Positions 10,469 to 20,467 of a DNA stretch of 64,000 nucleotides are shown piece by piece. The notes beneath the pieces were generated by a model. It made no database searches, was not told where the DNA came from, and saw nothing but the letters and a program-made list of their open reading frames with translations. The position numbers and the translations under genes are program-made. Each line of letters starts with the position of its first letter. Position 1 is the first letter of the stretch. Source of the DNA: Symsagittifera roscoffensis (taxonomy: Eukaryota > Xenacoelomorpha > Acoela > Convolutidae). The stretch is taken from positions 94,089,845 through 94,153,844 of the forward strand of contig NC_087062.1 in NCBI RefSeq assembly GCF_963678635.1, given 5' to 3'.

Positions 10469-11612
10469 GTGTATGATAATCCTGAGTATGGGTTATAAAA
10501 TGTGATGTAACCAATTGTCTTTTTGGTATATCTGTCGTATTTGTATATTACATCAGTTGTTATAAATGGTGGTGGTAGTGATTGAGCTGTTATATTTGGT
10601 GGGTTTAATGGGTAAGGATGTTGAGCAATGTTGTTTAGTTTAACCGTGATTTCAAATTTTAATTGTAGACTATTTTGTTGGAGTATTTGGATGTTATGAT
10701 CACGAATGTCTTCGTGGATATCTTGTCTATATTGTAATCTATTAAGTGCCCAGTTGTGTAGTCGGTTACTTTCTGGGTGCTGTCCAAATAATGGTGGGGG
10801 TGCTGTGAATGTATTCCAGTCTAATCTTAGAGGGATATTTGTTGATGATTGTTCTCGATATCTAGCGTCGAGATTATTGGGGAAATTTAAAGGAAAGGGT
10901 GTCGGTGAAATTTGGCTTATTGATGGTGTTGATGGTAGTGATAATGTTTCTGGTAGTGATGATGATGTTGTTGTATCGGTAGAAATATCTATTGGATCAT
11001 TTATTAAATTGGGTTCACCTTGTGTGAACGATTGTGTTGTCCAATATGGTAGTCGTGATGTTTGGTTTGGGGGGTTAAAGGGATTTTCACGTATTTGTTC
11101 AGATGTTGGTGTTGAACCTAAGTAATCTGAGGGTAGGCTTGAGGTGCTACGTTGTGAAAGAAGCGTAGGGGTTTCTGGTAATATACCAATTGGGTTTTCC
11201 GGAGTACTTTGTGATGGGGATTGGGGTATATCAAAATGAACTCGGGGGGTTTGAAAATTTCTGTTTCGTTGTGGATGTATAATTTGTCTATTTATTTCAA
11301 CTGTATTTTGATTTTGACTAAGATTTCGTATTCTACTTAATTATTGTGGTAGTGTTGGGTACAAGTTATATGTTGGTTCACTTAGAGGTGCTTGTCGTTG
11401 AACTGGTTCTAGTGGTTCAGATAAGCGAGCGTGTCGTTCTTCAAAGGTATATGGGTTATCTTGGAAAGAAATTCGTGTAGATGTTTGGGGGTTTTGGGTA
11501 GTTGTAGGTGGTGTTGGGTTTTCCTGGGATGATGTCGGTGAAGACTGACTGTGTGATTGTTGGTTAGCAATTTTTGAGGGTTTTTTATTGATATCTTTTA
11601 GTGAAAAAATTT
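10456..11612 (-). pseudogene. ORF Y: Pro/Ser/Thr-rich ORF upstream of Env, unrecognised
   Basis: An open frame of about 385 codons with one in-frame TAA near 11338 and no ATG at its start. It opens just inside the end of the upstream membrane ORF and closes 13 bases into the Env signal peptide. The first two-thirds are Pro/Ser/Thr/Gln-rich (TSSQENPTPPTTTQ), resembling ORF c and the start of ORF X. The last third looks folded (HNWALNRLQYRQDI; YKYDRYTKKTIGYI). With no start codon it would need splicing or a frameshift from the preceding ORF; the leader holds a candidate splice donor (22372). No family recognised. Confidence 0.55.
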
Positions 11613-11786
11613 ATGTTTATTGTAGTATTCTTCTAGAAAAAGAATTAAAAGGATTGTTGCTAAGGCGAATGTTATGACTGCCTTCTTTATACATTTGCAT
11701 ATTGTCAAGATGAGGGATGATGAAAATGTTATAAAAATTACAAATAGTAAAAAAGTATCTGTTCTACTAAAAATGGTTCGTATCAT
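11598..11786 (-). CDS. Small membrane ORF 2 of E1 (62 aa)
   Basis: ATG start; overlaps the previous small ORF by 20 bases in another frame. Two hydrophobic helices (TFLLFVIFITFSSSLILTI and VITFALATILLILFL) are separated by a short basic turn with two Cys (CKCIKK), and the tail is polar with His and Lys. The layout is that of a viroporin-like or envelope-accessory hairpin membrane protein, but size and composition are the only evidence. Sits between integrase and ORF Y, where retroviruses carry accessory genes. Confidence 0.5.
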   Translation of the reverse strand: MIRTIFSRTDTFLLFVIFITFSSSLILTICKCIKKAVITFALATILLILFLEEYYNKHKFFH

Positions 11787-12012
11787 TTAGATAAGTTTTG
11801 TGTCTCGTACCTGTGAATATGGTCAATGGCTTTTGAAAGTTGGAGGTATAGTTCAAATATGGAATAGAAAATTTAAAAAATATTGCAAAAATGATTAAGA
11901 TTATTACAAAAGCTTCAAAAGTATCAAAAAGAAATATGAATAAAGGTTGGAATATTGTTAAAAAGTTTATGAAAATGTTGAGTATTATGTTGACTGATCG
12001 AGAGAAGAGCAT
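11767..12012 (-). CDS. Small membrane ORF 1 of E1 (81 aa)
   Basis: ATG start. Two long hydrophobic stretches (IILNIFINFLTIFQPLFIFLF and AFVIILIIFAIFF) separated by an acidic-flanked turn, then a polar C-terminus (TGTRHKTYLND). Overlap with the next small ORF suggests coupled expression. No homologue recognised; AT-rich DNA yields Phe/Ile-rich frames by chance, but an ATG, a clean two-helix pattern and the overlap argue against pure noise. Confidence 0.45.
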   Translation of the reverse strand: MLFSRSVNIILNIFINFLTIFQPLFIFLFDTFEAFVIILIIFAIFFKFSIPYLNYTSNFQKPLTIFTGTRHKTYLNDTNHF

Positions 12013-12607
12013 TTAAGAAATGGTTTCTTGATCGAATATTTTTTGTTGTTTTGGGGCAATTTTCAAATGTGGTCGAGTTATTTATTGGTTTTTTGACAAG
12101 TGGGTTGAGTTTTGTGAAAAATTGTTGGGGGCGAATTTTATGGTGTTCGGGAGGTCTTCTTTTACTTTATTTTTATTTGTCAAGTGATCTGGGGTATTTT
12201 TGAGTTTTTTATACTTTAGGCTAAATTAATATGGTCGTTCTTTTACTTTAGGCTAATTTAACATTTTTGTTTGAGGGGTATCTGAGGTCTGAGTTGGGGA
12301 AATATTGTTGATCTTTGCGTTATTAGATAAGGGAGGGTTATGATATTATGGTGATATTTATTTTAGTTGTCAAGTTGGAGTGGTTTGCTTATATTTGACC
12401 TGGAGGTCGTAAAGTTATAGTTATAGATATGCCTGGAGTTTAATATTTTTCGTCTAATTGGTTTGTGTTAGAGTTATAGAAGGTGACGGATTGAATGAAT
12501 TTTATTGGCTAATTTTGAACTAGAATCGCTGCGTGTTTGTCAGCATGTTATTTTGAAAAATGAAAGTTTAAAATGTTTCAGAGGTGCAAAGATTATTGAT
12601 TGTAAAA
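12013..12607 (-). other. Spacer between integrase and accessory ORFs of E1
   Basis: No frame with protein-like content. Contains a short direct repeat (CTTTACTTTA / CTTTTACTTTAGGCTAA..TTAA near 12220-12260). A 3' splice acceptor for a downstream sub-genomic RNA could lie here, but none stands out. Confidence 0.4.
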
Positions 12608-14220
12608 TTAAAGTTGTTTTTGGAATTCAACTTTCTTTAATATTTTAGATTGTGGAATGAATGTTTTGTAGTTTTTGCGTGGTTGATTTCTAAGTCGTGA
12701 TGACTCTCTATGTTCTGATTTCTCTAATTGTTCTTGGGGAATAATTTTTTCTGTCATTTTTCTATTTTTTCTTTCTTTTTGAGGTATATTTTGATCTAGC
12801 TTTTTTGTATTGTTTGTCGTTGTAGTTGATTTTTTATTTTGTGATTCGACGTGAATGAAATGTTGTTCTTTTGTTTCATTTTCCGTATGTGGGTTGTTTT
12901 GAATAACTTTTAAACTTGTGAAAGAATATAACTGAGTTAGTTCGCGTAGTGCGTATTCTTTTGGGTAATAAGGTAATAAATTGTTTCGATGTTGAACAAT
13001 TTCTTTTTGGTCTGAGTCGGTGATTTTGTATGTTACGTCAGTGGGTTTGGCAATTATTTGGTATGGTCCTTTACGAGGGGGTTGTAATTTTTTAGAAATT
13101 CCTTTTTGAGTGTTAAAATTAGGTATTAAAACAAATGTTCCAATTTTCAAATCGGAGGCTGGTGTAAAGCGTGAATTTATTTGTTCATTAATGTTTTGCC
13201 TTTGTAACAACTTTTTTGTTACTGTTTGGTAAATTTCATTGTGTTTTTTTATCTCTATTTAAAATCCATTCGGTGTGTGTACCGGAGGCTAATTTAAGAA
13301 TTTGTGGGTGATGAAAATGATCTTCACCATGTGTGTGTAAAAGTAGGTTATAACAAATTGAGTCTTTATTCGGTTGACAATGACTTTGTGCATTTTTATG
13401 AGAGTTTGCTGTAAACATAATTGGTTTACGTGGCTTTTGATTAAAAACCATTTCATATGGTGACATTCCTAGAGTTGTCGTAATTTGTGAATTATATGCT
13501 AAGGGAAATAATTTTACATCTGCTGACCATTCGGTGTATCTTGTATCATTTCCATTGATGATACATCTAAGATATTCTTGTAGTGAACGGTTCATACCTT
13601 CGACTAAGCCGTTTGTCCAAGGTGCATGAGATGTACGTGGTGTGTGCTTAATGTTATATAAATGACACAGTGTGATGATTTCATTATTTATGAATTCTGT
13701 ACCGTTGTCTGTAACTAAAATTTCGGGTAGTCCGAACATGGCTATCCAGTGTTCATAAAGTGTTGTGTAAGCGTAATAAGCGTTACAATGTGGTACTGGG
13801 TTGAGTGCTACATAATGTGTAAATGCGTCAACAATTACCATAATGTAGGAGTTTCCTTCAGATGATGGTGAAATTGGTCCTTTTGTATCAAATGAGATAC
13901 GATGGTTAAAGTATAAACTCTGTCCTTTAAAATCTTGTTTTTGTGCTATTTGTTTTTGTTTTGGATAAGGTTTATTTAGCTGACATACTAGACAATCATT
14001 GCATAATACTTTTATCCAAATTGGTGCATTTGGGAAATAGAAATTTTGTATAAAATTTGAATATGTTTTTTCTGATCCTGAGTGTCCTTTAATGTTTTGT
14101 GTATGTGAAATGTTAAAAGCTATGAGAATCATACTTAAAGGGAGACAGGGAACTGTAGATTCATTTAATTGGTATTCTAGAAGGTCTGTGTTTTCATTTA
14201 TTGTTGTATTATTAAATTTT
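12608..14220 (-). pseudogene. E1 integrase (two frames)
   Basis: Open from about 14220 in the frame -1 to RT. The HHCC zinc finger is seen as GHSGSEKT and CNDCLVCQ. The catalytic triad is D in SFDTKG, D in VTDNGTEF and E in GLVEGMN. After 13236 the reading moves by one base at a run of seven A's (13250-13256 region), and the C-terminal part (to 12608) has a GPY/F module (PRKGPYQIIA) and a basic tail with SSRLRNQPRKNY. The GPY/F module is typical of Ty3/gypsy integrases. Both frame changes are single-base and lie at or near homopolymers, so they are either recent lesions or assembly errors. Confidence 0.85.
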
Positions 14221-16351
14221 CGAAATATCGGAGGAGTGTTTTATTTCCTAAAATTGTGGTATCTGCTTTTACGGGTTTAGTTTTGTATTTGTGCCATGAT
14301 TTCAGTTGTTTAATTACTGGGTCAAGATTTTGATATTGTTTCAAGGTATTAATTGTAATTTTATCTGTTGGGGGGAGAAAAATGTTTTCAATTTCTAATT
14401 TAGATAAAGGAATTGTGTCAAGTGGGTCATGGAGGTCAAAAACTTGATTTATTGTGTATTTTGAATCATTTGTTTGTGGTCCTGATAAATTTATTTTATC
14501 AGTTAGATTTTCTTTTTCAATTAACGGAAAAAGGTCTTTTTTATGCGAGTGTTGTTTTACTCTTTTTTGTTGGGTGTTATTTCTTATCCATTGTGAGTAT
14601 GGAATTGGTTTGAAAGTTGATGTTCCAAGTAGGTCAACTTCGTAGTGGTTATTTTGGCAATCTAAGTAAAGTGGGAAATGTTGTAGGTTATTTATCTGTG
14701 ATTGCTCAATGTCAGTTTTTACTGCATATTTGCATTCTAGTCGGGGTGATGTTTCGTTTTCTGCAAGGTAAAATTTTATATTTTTGGGTATTTCAACTGT
14801 AGTTTTTCGTGTAAGTAATTCAGGTGGTGTATTTCGACTTAAAGTATCTGGTAATGCAAGATTCTTTCCTGCTGTCCAAACTATATGTAAGTTTGGAAAT
14901 TTCATTAGAATTAATTGAAATCTATAAACTCGGTGATTGGGGTTTGACTTTTGTGTAAAGAGAAAAATGATTGGTTTGTGATCTGTGAATAGAACTGTTG
15001 GATGTTTTGATCCAAGTATCAGAAATGCATATTCTGTAAGTGTATAAATTATAGCTGTACATTCTCTCATTAAAGTTGAGAGTCGTAGCTCTGCTTGAGT
15101 GAATAATCGAGAATTTGCTGATATAAGGTTCATTTTATTTGTACCATTGTGTGATTGTAATAATGCTGCGCCAATGCCAAAATTTGAAGCATCGCACATT
15201 GCATAGAATGGTTGATTTGGATCTGGAATTGTATTTGATATTTGTTCAGTTAGAAGTTTTTTAATTTCTTCAAATCGTGTTTGATGTTCTGTATTCCATT
15301 CAAAATTATTTTGTTGTCTGAGGATATTATAGAATGGTCTTAAATATAATTGCATTTTATAAACGTATTTGCTTAAAAAATTCAACATTCCAAGGAATTC
15401 TTGGATTTTCTTTTTGTTTGTTGGTGGTTGAAGTTTTTGAATAGCATCAATGCGTGATTTTAATGGAGTTATTGTCTTTCTTTCTATATTATGTCCTAAA
15501 AATTTAACTCGTGTTAAAAAGAAGTGTGACTTATCGGGGGCGGCCTTCAGATTTTTGTTCTGAAGTATTTTGTGATAGTGTTCTAAAACTGTAAACATTT
15601 CTTCTTTTGTCTGTGATTGCATAAAAACATCGTCTAAATAGGTGATTGCGTTTTTCTTGAGTATTAGTGGTCTAAAAATTTTGCTCATAAAAGCTGAAAA
15701 TGCTGCTGGTCCTATGGATATTCCATAGAATAGGCGGTTGAATTCATATTGTTGATTTCCAATAACAAATTGTGTTAAACGTCGTGATTGTTCATCTAGT
15801 GGCATTTGATTGTATGCACTATTCATATCTGCGGTTGTAAAGTATCTTCCGTTTATTTTTGTTAAAATAATTTGTATTGGTTCAATAGGCCAATTGCATT
15901 TTGATTCGTCTATTAGTGAATATAGATATCTAGCGTCTAAAACTATTTTTAATGATTCTTCTTTTGCTAAGATGATAACAGGGTTAATAAATGTGTTACC
16001 TTTTGGTTGTTCTTCTTTGTTTACCGGTGAGATAATTTTGTATTGCTCTAAAATATCGAGTAATCTGTTTACTTTATCGTGTAAATGAATTGGTACTTTA
16101 CTTGCTCTTTGTTTTTTGAAAACTGCGTCAGGTTTTAACGGGAGATGTAGTGATGAACTGATTTTGCCAACATCAAATTTGGATGTTGCATAGACTGATG
16201 AATATTTTATTAGCTGTTTGGCTAACTTCTCAAATTCGTCTTGTGTTATTTGTGAATGTTGGAAGTTAAACATTGTTAAAAATTTCTGTTGATCCTCTGT
16301 ATAGTTATTTATGTTGAATGTAGGTTTGAAATATGGGGTTTTTGTGAAATA
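14198..16351 (-). CDS. E1 reverse transcriptase-RNase H
   Basis: ATG at 16273, but the frame is open to about 16351 with protein-like content, so RT is probably reached by frameshift from the linker ORF. RT palm motifs: DMNSAYNQMPL (motif A Asp), FYGISIGPAAF (motif B), AITYLDDVF (YLDD box near residue 210 from the ATG). RNase H residues: CDASNFG, RECTAIIY, FTDHKPI, LPDTLSRN, giving the D-E-D-D set. Connection domain between. The last ten or so codons are out of frame with integrase, which continues at -1. All catalytic residues are present, so the enzyme itself may be intact. Confidence 0.93.
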   Translation of the reverse strand, partial: YFTKTPYFKPTFNINNYTEDQQKFLTMFNFQHSQITQDEFEKLAKQLIKYSSVYATSKFDVGKISSSLHLPLKPDAVFKKQRASKVPIHLHDKVNRLLDILEQYKIISPVNKEEQPKGNTFINPVIILAKEESLKIVLDARYLYSLIDESKCNWPIEPIQIILTKINGRYFTTADMNSAYNQMPLDEQSRRLTQFVIGNQQYEFNRLFYGISIGPAAFSAFMSKIFRPLILKKNAITYLDDVFMQSQTKEEMFTVLEHYHKILQNKNLKAAPDKSHFFLTRVKFLGHNIERKTITPLKSRIDAIQKLQPPTNKKKIQEFLGMLNFLSKYVYKMQLYLRPFYNILRQQNNFEWNTEHQTRFEEIKKLLTEQISNTIPDPNQPFYAMCDASNFGIGAALLQSHNGTNKMNLISANSRLFTQAELRLSTLMRECTAIIYTLTEYAFLILGSKHPTVLFTDHKPIIFLFTQKSNPNHRVYRFQLILMKFPNLHIVWTAGKNLALPDTLSRNTPPELLTRKTTVEIPKNIKFYLAENETSPRLECKYAVKTDIEQSQINNLQHFPLYLDCQNNHYEVDLLGTSTFKPIPYSQWIRNNTQQKRVKQHSHKKDLFPLIEKENLTDKINLSGPQTNDSKYTINQVFDLHDPLDTIPLSKLEIENIFLPPTDKITINTLKQYQNLDPVIKQLKSWHKYKTKPVKADTTILGNKTLLRYFENLIIQQ

Positions 16352-16359
16352 ATCTGTAT

Positions 16360-16878
16360 TTATTTTTCATTACTTATTATATTATTTATGGATAGTTCCT
16401 CGTTAAGAATTGTGGATTGACAAATATCTAATAATTGGCGTATGTTATTTACGCGGTATGCTTTTTCATGCATTGGTGATATTGTAGCGTTTGTTTCGCA
16501 ATATCCTAAAAGTCCTAAGGGTAATGTTACTTGATACGGTGTATTGTTATACACATGTAACAAAAAAATGTCTGAATTCGTATTTTTTAAATATTTTATG
16601 GATGAAATTGTGATTTTGAAAAACTTATGGATAGGTTTGAATTCAAAGTCTGACATAAAGAGTTGTTGTTTATTTTGATTTTTATCATATTGGTCAACTT
16701 GTTTTATTGAAAAGTTATATATGTTTCCTGATAGTGGTTTCAGGTGTTTCCGTTGTTGGTTATAAATTGGATAAAATTTTGAAAAGAATGGTGGTTGTTT
16801 ATTTAATCTTTGAAAAAATGTTAGGGCTGTGTTTTTTGTTTTTGTGTACTTATCTTTGATTAGTATTTTACTGTTCAA
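16360..16878 (-). CDS. E1 PR-RT linker domain
   Basis: In the same frame as protease, separated only by one TAA (about 16897). About 172 codons with a TTG and no ATG at the start, so it is read as a continuation. A C-terminal motif, TLPLGLLGYCE, is matched in E2 (NKCVLGYAV) where protease and this domain are one uninterrupted frame. In many gypsy-like elements a Gly-rich 'LPxGxxGY' segment closes the protease region. The comparison makes the TAA a lesion. Confidence 0.6.
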   Translation of the reverse strand: MNSKILIKDKYTKTKNTALTFFQRLNKQPPFFSKFYPIYNQQRKHLKPLSGNIYNFSIKQVDQYDKNQNKQQLFMSDFEFKPIHKFFKITISSIKYLKNTNSDIFLLHVYNNTPYQVTLPLGLLGYCETNATISPMHEKAYRVNNIRQLLDICQSTILNEELSINNIISNEK

Positions 16879-16896
16879 GATGTTGATTGTTGGTAT

Positions 16897-17324
16897 TTAT
16901 TTCGAAATAATTGGTATTCCAATGATATTGTGTTTAATATCAGTGATATGAAATATTTGCTTAAATGGCTTGTTTAAAATTTTATTTTGCTCCATTGTTC
17001 TTGTGGGGAGAAAAAATAATTGAACTTTTCCATAGTTTACTAATGTTGATCCTTGTGCTGTTGCTAGTTTACTGGAGGTTGCAAGAGGCGTTAATTTTGG
17101 GTGTAATGTTTTGATTTCATTCCATGTGGGAATGTTAATTATGTTTGATTCTGCTCCTGAATCAATTAAAAAATCAATTTCAAGGTCTGGTGGTTGAAAT
17201 TCTTTGTTTCTTGGACTTTCTAAAAGAAATGGTATTGTCCAAATTTTTTCTTTGGGTTGTTCTTTTTGTACATTTTGGTAGATGTGATGTGTATTCAAGC
17301 ATTTTGGTTTGTCATTCTCATTGG
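16897..17324 (-). CDS. E1 aspartic protease
   Basis: Retropepsin-like: DFLIDSGAESNII holds the catalytic DSG, and NIIGIPII is the hydrophobic-Gly flap-partner motif. Works as a dimer to cut Gag and Pol. No ATG near the start; the frame opens inside the end of Gag, at +1 relative to it, with overlap at ATAAAACCCAATGA, so expression by frameshift is likely. About 133 residues, usual for the family. Confidence 0.85.
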
Positions 17325-19213
17325 GTTTTATTTACAGTGTTAATTTCGTTAGTTTCTTGTGCCATTTGTGTAGTATGGATGGGTTCAATATAATAATTGT
17401 GAAGGAGTTCCAATTGATTTTCATATATATGTGATGAAAAAGGTTGTTCATATATAATAGGCTCGTAGTCGTTCTCGACTGCTATCATATTTATGGAGAT
17501 AGTGTTTTCTGTATCACTTTCTGCGTCTGATGATCCACAGTTTATTTTATTTAGTTGTAGTTCGTTATTTCCTGTGTCGTCAATACCTGGGGGGTCTGAT
17601 GTTGTTTCTTCATTTGATTGTACTTGATTAATATGTCTTTGATGTTTGGGTGTACTACTTCTGTAGCGATGTTTAGAATTATTATAATGGTTATTATTTC
17701 TATGTGGTGATTGAGAATAATTTCTATATCGATTATTATAACTTGAATGTCGATTTTGTGAATTATTTCGTGATCTGTTTTGATAATTATCGTTTGATCT
17801 GTGATAGTTTGATCTGTTATATGAGTTATTTCTTGATCGGTTGTTCGGGTAATTCTGATTTCGGTTGTTCGAATTACTTCTATTACGATTATTTGAATAG
17901 TTTCTATTTCTATTATATGATGAATTTCGTGATTGATTGTTTGGATAGTATTTATTTCTTGTGTTTGATTGGGAATTGTGCCTAGAAACAAATTCTGTTG
18001 TATTTAAAATTAATCTGGAGCAATTATTTCGACTATTTGGTCGGTTATAATAGTTTTGTGAAGAATTCTGTGTATTTCTTCGTTCTGGTGATCTTCCTCT
18101 ATAAGTTGAGTTATATGGTGATTGATTCCTTGTGTAATTAGTATTGTTCGGAAGTGGTTTTCCTGAACTGTTGTTGCTGTATACATTTTTGTTTGGTAGA
18201 TTTTGATCTTTTTTCATATATTGATAGAATGATTTATTTGGTTCTTTATATTTTTGAGGCTTGTTTTGGTTATCCTGTTGTTTTTGTCTACATTCAGAAA
18301 TACTATGTCCGTATCGTCGGCAATAATTACACCATTTTTTGAAAGATGGTTTGCCTTTAAAGTTTGAGTGTTTTTCATAAATATTTAGTATTTCAGTGAT
18401 TTTTTCAACCAGGTCTGTATCTGATTCCTGTATATTATTGATATTTGTGGTGTTTGTTTCGATTCGATTAACATATTGTAATTTCAGATTTTCTGTTTCT
18501 TCAAGTTTCATTGTGATTTCCGCTTGCTCTAGTTTGTCTACTAGTTTTCGAAAATCTAAATCGGGCTCTCGAATTGAGGAAGGATGGGATGCTCTCTTTT
18601 TGATTGCTATTTTCCTTAATTGAGGTGTTAAGGTCATCATTAAAATTTCTGTCATTTTTGTGTTTTTATAGTCATGTGTATTTAATGAATATGCTTTTCG
18701 AACTAGTGTTACGATACGTACTGCTAATTGTTTGATGGTTTCATTTGGTAATCTGCGAATTTCATTACATAAAACTCTTTGGTGTTGTTTATTTCTTTCG
18801 GAATCAAACATTTTTGAAAATTCTTGTGTAAATCTCTTCCAATTTGATTTTATTTCTATTGGCAATACTGAAAACCATTTTTGGGCTGCTCCATCTAAGG
18901 TTGTTTGTATCAACGCTGTGCGTCGATGTATCCAATTTTGATGTAGTGGTGTATTAATGGGTTCAGGTCCTATATTTAAAATTAAATTTGCTGTTACTGC
19001 ATTCAAATAATCTTCTAATGAATATTCAGGGGCTGTTCCTGTGAATACCATTAATGGTTTGTTTGATGTTATTGATGATCCACCCATAAGGTATGGATTC
19101 ATTGTCATTTGTAGTGATTCTGCGGCATTTGGCATTGGTGAAAAATTTGAAAGTTGATTTTTTGTTATTTCGTGTTGTTGAAGGTAATATGGGAGTGGTA
19201 TTTCACTTTGCAT
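17318..19213 (-). CDS. gag: E1 Gag (capsid and nucleocapsid)
   Basis: 631 codons from an ATG. The N-terminal half is capsid-like (IHRRTALIQTTLDGAAQKWF; FTQEFSKMFDSE; LAVRIVTLVRKAYSL), with the W-F and helix pattern of Ty3-type capsids. A CCHC zinc knuckle, CNYCRRYGHSISEC, lies near residues 290-305, followed by a long Asn/Ser/Arg/Tyr-rich tract (about 340-540) suited to RNA binding, and an acidic end. Two codons upstream lies a TGA, and beyond it ORF c continues in the same frame, so c and Gag may be joined by stop read-through or were once one protein. Confidence 0.88.
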   Translation of the reverse strand: MQSEIPLPYYLQQHEITKNQLSNFSPMPNAAESLQMTMNPYLMGGSSITSNKPLMVFTGTAPEYSLEDYLNAVTANLILNIGPEPINTPLHQNWIHRRTALIQTTLDGAAQKWFSVLPIEIKSNWKRFTQEFSKMFDSERNKQHQRVLCNEIRRLPNETIKQLAVRIVTLVRKAYSLNTHDYKNTKMTEILMMTLTPQLRKIAIKKRASHPSSIREPDLDFRKLVDKLEQAEITMKLEETENLKLQYVNRIETNTTNINNIQESDTDLVEKITEILNIYEKHSNFKGKPSFKKWCNYCRRYGHSISECRQKQQDNQNKPQKYKEPNKSFYQYMKKDQNLPNKNVYSNNSSGKPLPNNTNYTRNQSPYNSTYRGRSPERRNTQNSSQNYYNRPNSRNNCSRLILNTTEFVSRHNSQSNTRNKYYPNNQSRNSSYNRNRNYSNNRNRSNSNNRNQNYPNNRSRNNSYNRSNYHRSNDNYQNRSRNNSQNRHSSYNNRYRNYSQSPHRNNNHYNNSKHRYRSSTPKHQRHINQVQSNEETTSDPPGIDDTGNNELQLNKINCGSSDAESDTENTISINMIAVENDYEPIIYEQPFSSHIYENQLELLHNYYIEPIHTTQMAQETNEINTVNKTQ

Positions 19214-19219
19214 TTGAGT

Positions 19220-20467
19220 TCATTGATACGATTGTGTGATCATTTGGTTTTGTGGCTGAATTGGTTGAAAAGATTGTGTATTAGATGGGTTTTGCATTTG
19301 TATTGGTTGTTGATTTTGTGTATCTGTTGGATGTGGAGAAAAAATTCTATGATATGTATATGGTTTTTGCACTCCTTGTCTGCGATATTCTTGAGTATAT
19401 GGTGCAAAAATATCTGGTTGTAAATAATCATCATCAGATGATAAGTAATCTGTATGATGAGGTGCCTTTTTATTTTTATTTTGCTGAAAAAATGGGTAAT
19501 TTTCACTACGATCCTGTGGAGGATGTGAATTAGTTTGAAAATTTACTGAGTTGGTTGTTGTCATTGGGTTATCCCAATATCGAGATCTTACATGATTATT
19601 ATTAGTTTTTCGTGGGGGATAGTTTGTTTTTGATGAATGTGCGTAATTATAATTGTGTTCTGCAAAAGTGTTTCTTGTGAACGTTCTTCGTGTTTTTGAC
19701 GGTACTGTCATAGGTCTATAGGTTTGATAATCCATTTGTGAATATTGTGGAGCAACCGAGGGTTTAACGGTTGATTGTAAGGTTACGTGTGCTAGTGAAG
19801 AGTGTGTATTTTTTGGTGTAGTTAAATTTGGACGTATTGGTGAAATGCTTTGTTGTGTAGTTGTTGTTGTTTGTACGATTTCTTCATTTATAAAGTGTGA
19901 TGGTGTTTGGATATCTTGATGTGTAAGATTCCTAGTTCCATTAAGGTTTTCATTGTGTATGACGGTTGAATTTAAACTGTTGTTTCGCGTATCAGGTAAA
20001 AATGTATTGTAGTTTAACGGTGTTGCATCAATGGTTAATGGTACTACTCTTACATAATCTCTTTGATAAGATATTGTACTTATTGCTTGACTTGAGATTG
20101 ATTGTGGGATGTTTATAAATGCATGATGAGACCATTCTGGGTCCCAAACGTAGTCTGACTGTTCTGTGATGGCAGTATCATCGTTTGGATTTTGAGGTCT
20201 GAAATTTTTTCTTGCTTGTGAAATTAAGTCTATATTATATGTGAAATAATCTATTATAAACCATGCTAAAATTTTTTGTAAGTCATGTTTTGTGTGTTGT
20301 GAAACTTCGTCTTTAGTGAAATTTTCTTTGATTATATGTAGAAAAGTTGAAAATAATGTGATTTCCTGTCGTACTTTTGTATGTTTGGATGTCTCAGTTG
20401 GTGAGATATTTGGAATTTCTGTTTTTTCTAATATTGAAATATAACTATATATTATTGCAAAACTTCG
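19220..20467 (-). CDS. ORF c: frame upstream of and in phase with Gag, no ATG for 245 codons
   Basis: Open for 415 codons from 20467 to a TGA at 19220-19222, then CAA-ACT-like spacer codons and the Gag ATG in the same frame. First ATG is at 19735, so most of it can only be reached from ORF b, whose end it overlaps at frame -1 (20452-20467), or by splicing. Its first 150 codons look folded and contain SDYVWDPEWSHHAF and DYVRVVPLTI; the rest is Thr/Asn/Gln/Pro-rich. May be a matrix or pre-Gag domain. No family recognised. Confidence 0.6.
   Translation of the reverse strand, partial: RSFAIIYSYISILEKTEIPNISPTETSKHTKVRQEITLFSTFLHIIKENFTKDEVSQHTKHDLQKILAWFIIDYFTYNIDLISQARKNFRPQNPNDDTAITEQSDYVWDPEWSHHAFINIPQSISSQAISTISYQRDYVRVVPLTIDATPLNYNTFLPDTRNNSLNSTVIHNENLNGTRNLTHQDIQTPSHFINEEIVQTTTTTQQSISPIRPNLTTPKNTHSSLAHVTLQSTVKPSVAPQYSQMDYQTYRPMTVPSKTRRTFTRNTFAEHNYNYAHSSKTNYPPRKTNNNHVRSRYWDNPMTTTNSVNFQTNSHPPQDRSENYPFFQQNKNKKAPHHTDYLSSDDDYLQPDIFAPYTQEYRRQGVQKPYTYHRIFSPHPTDTQNQQPIQMQNPSNTQSFQPIQPQNQMITQSYQ

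Noticed and set aside
10706-11125. 139-codon plus-strand frame
   Set aside because: Reverse strand of ORF Y, which has the more coherent domain-like content and fits the element orientation.
17551-17991. 146-codon Ile/Thr-rich minus frame overlapping Gag
   Set aside because: Shadow of the Asn/Arg/Ser-rich Gag tract in another frame; composition is a frame artefact.
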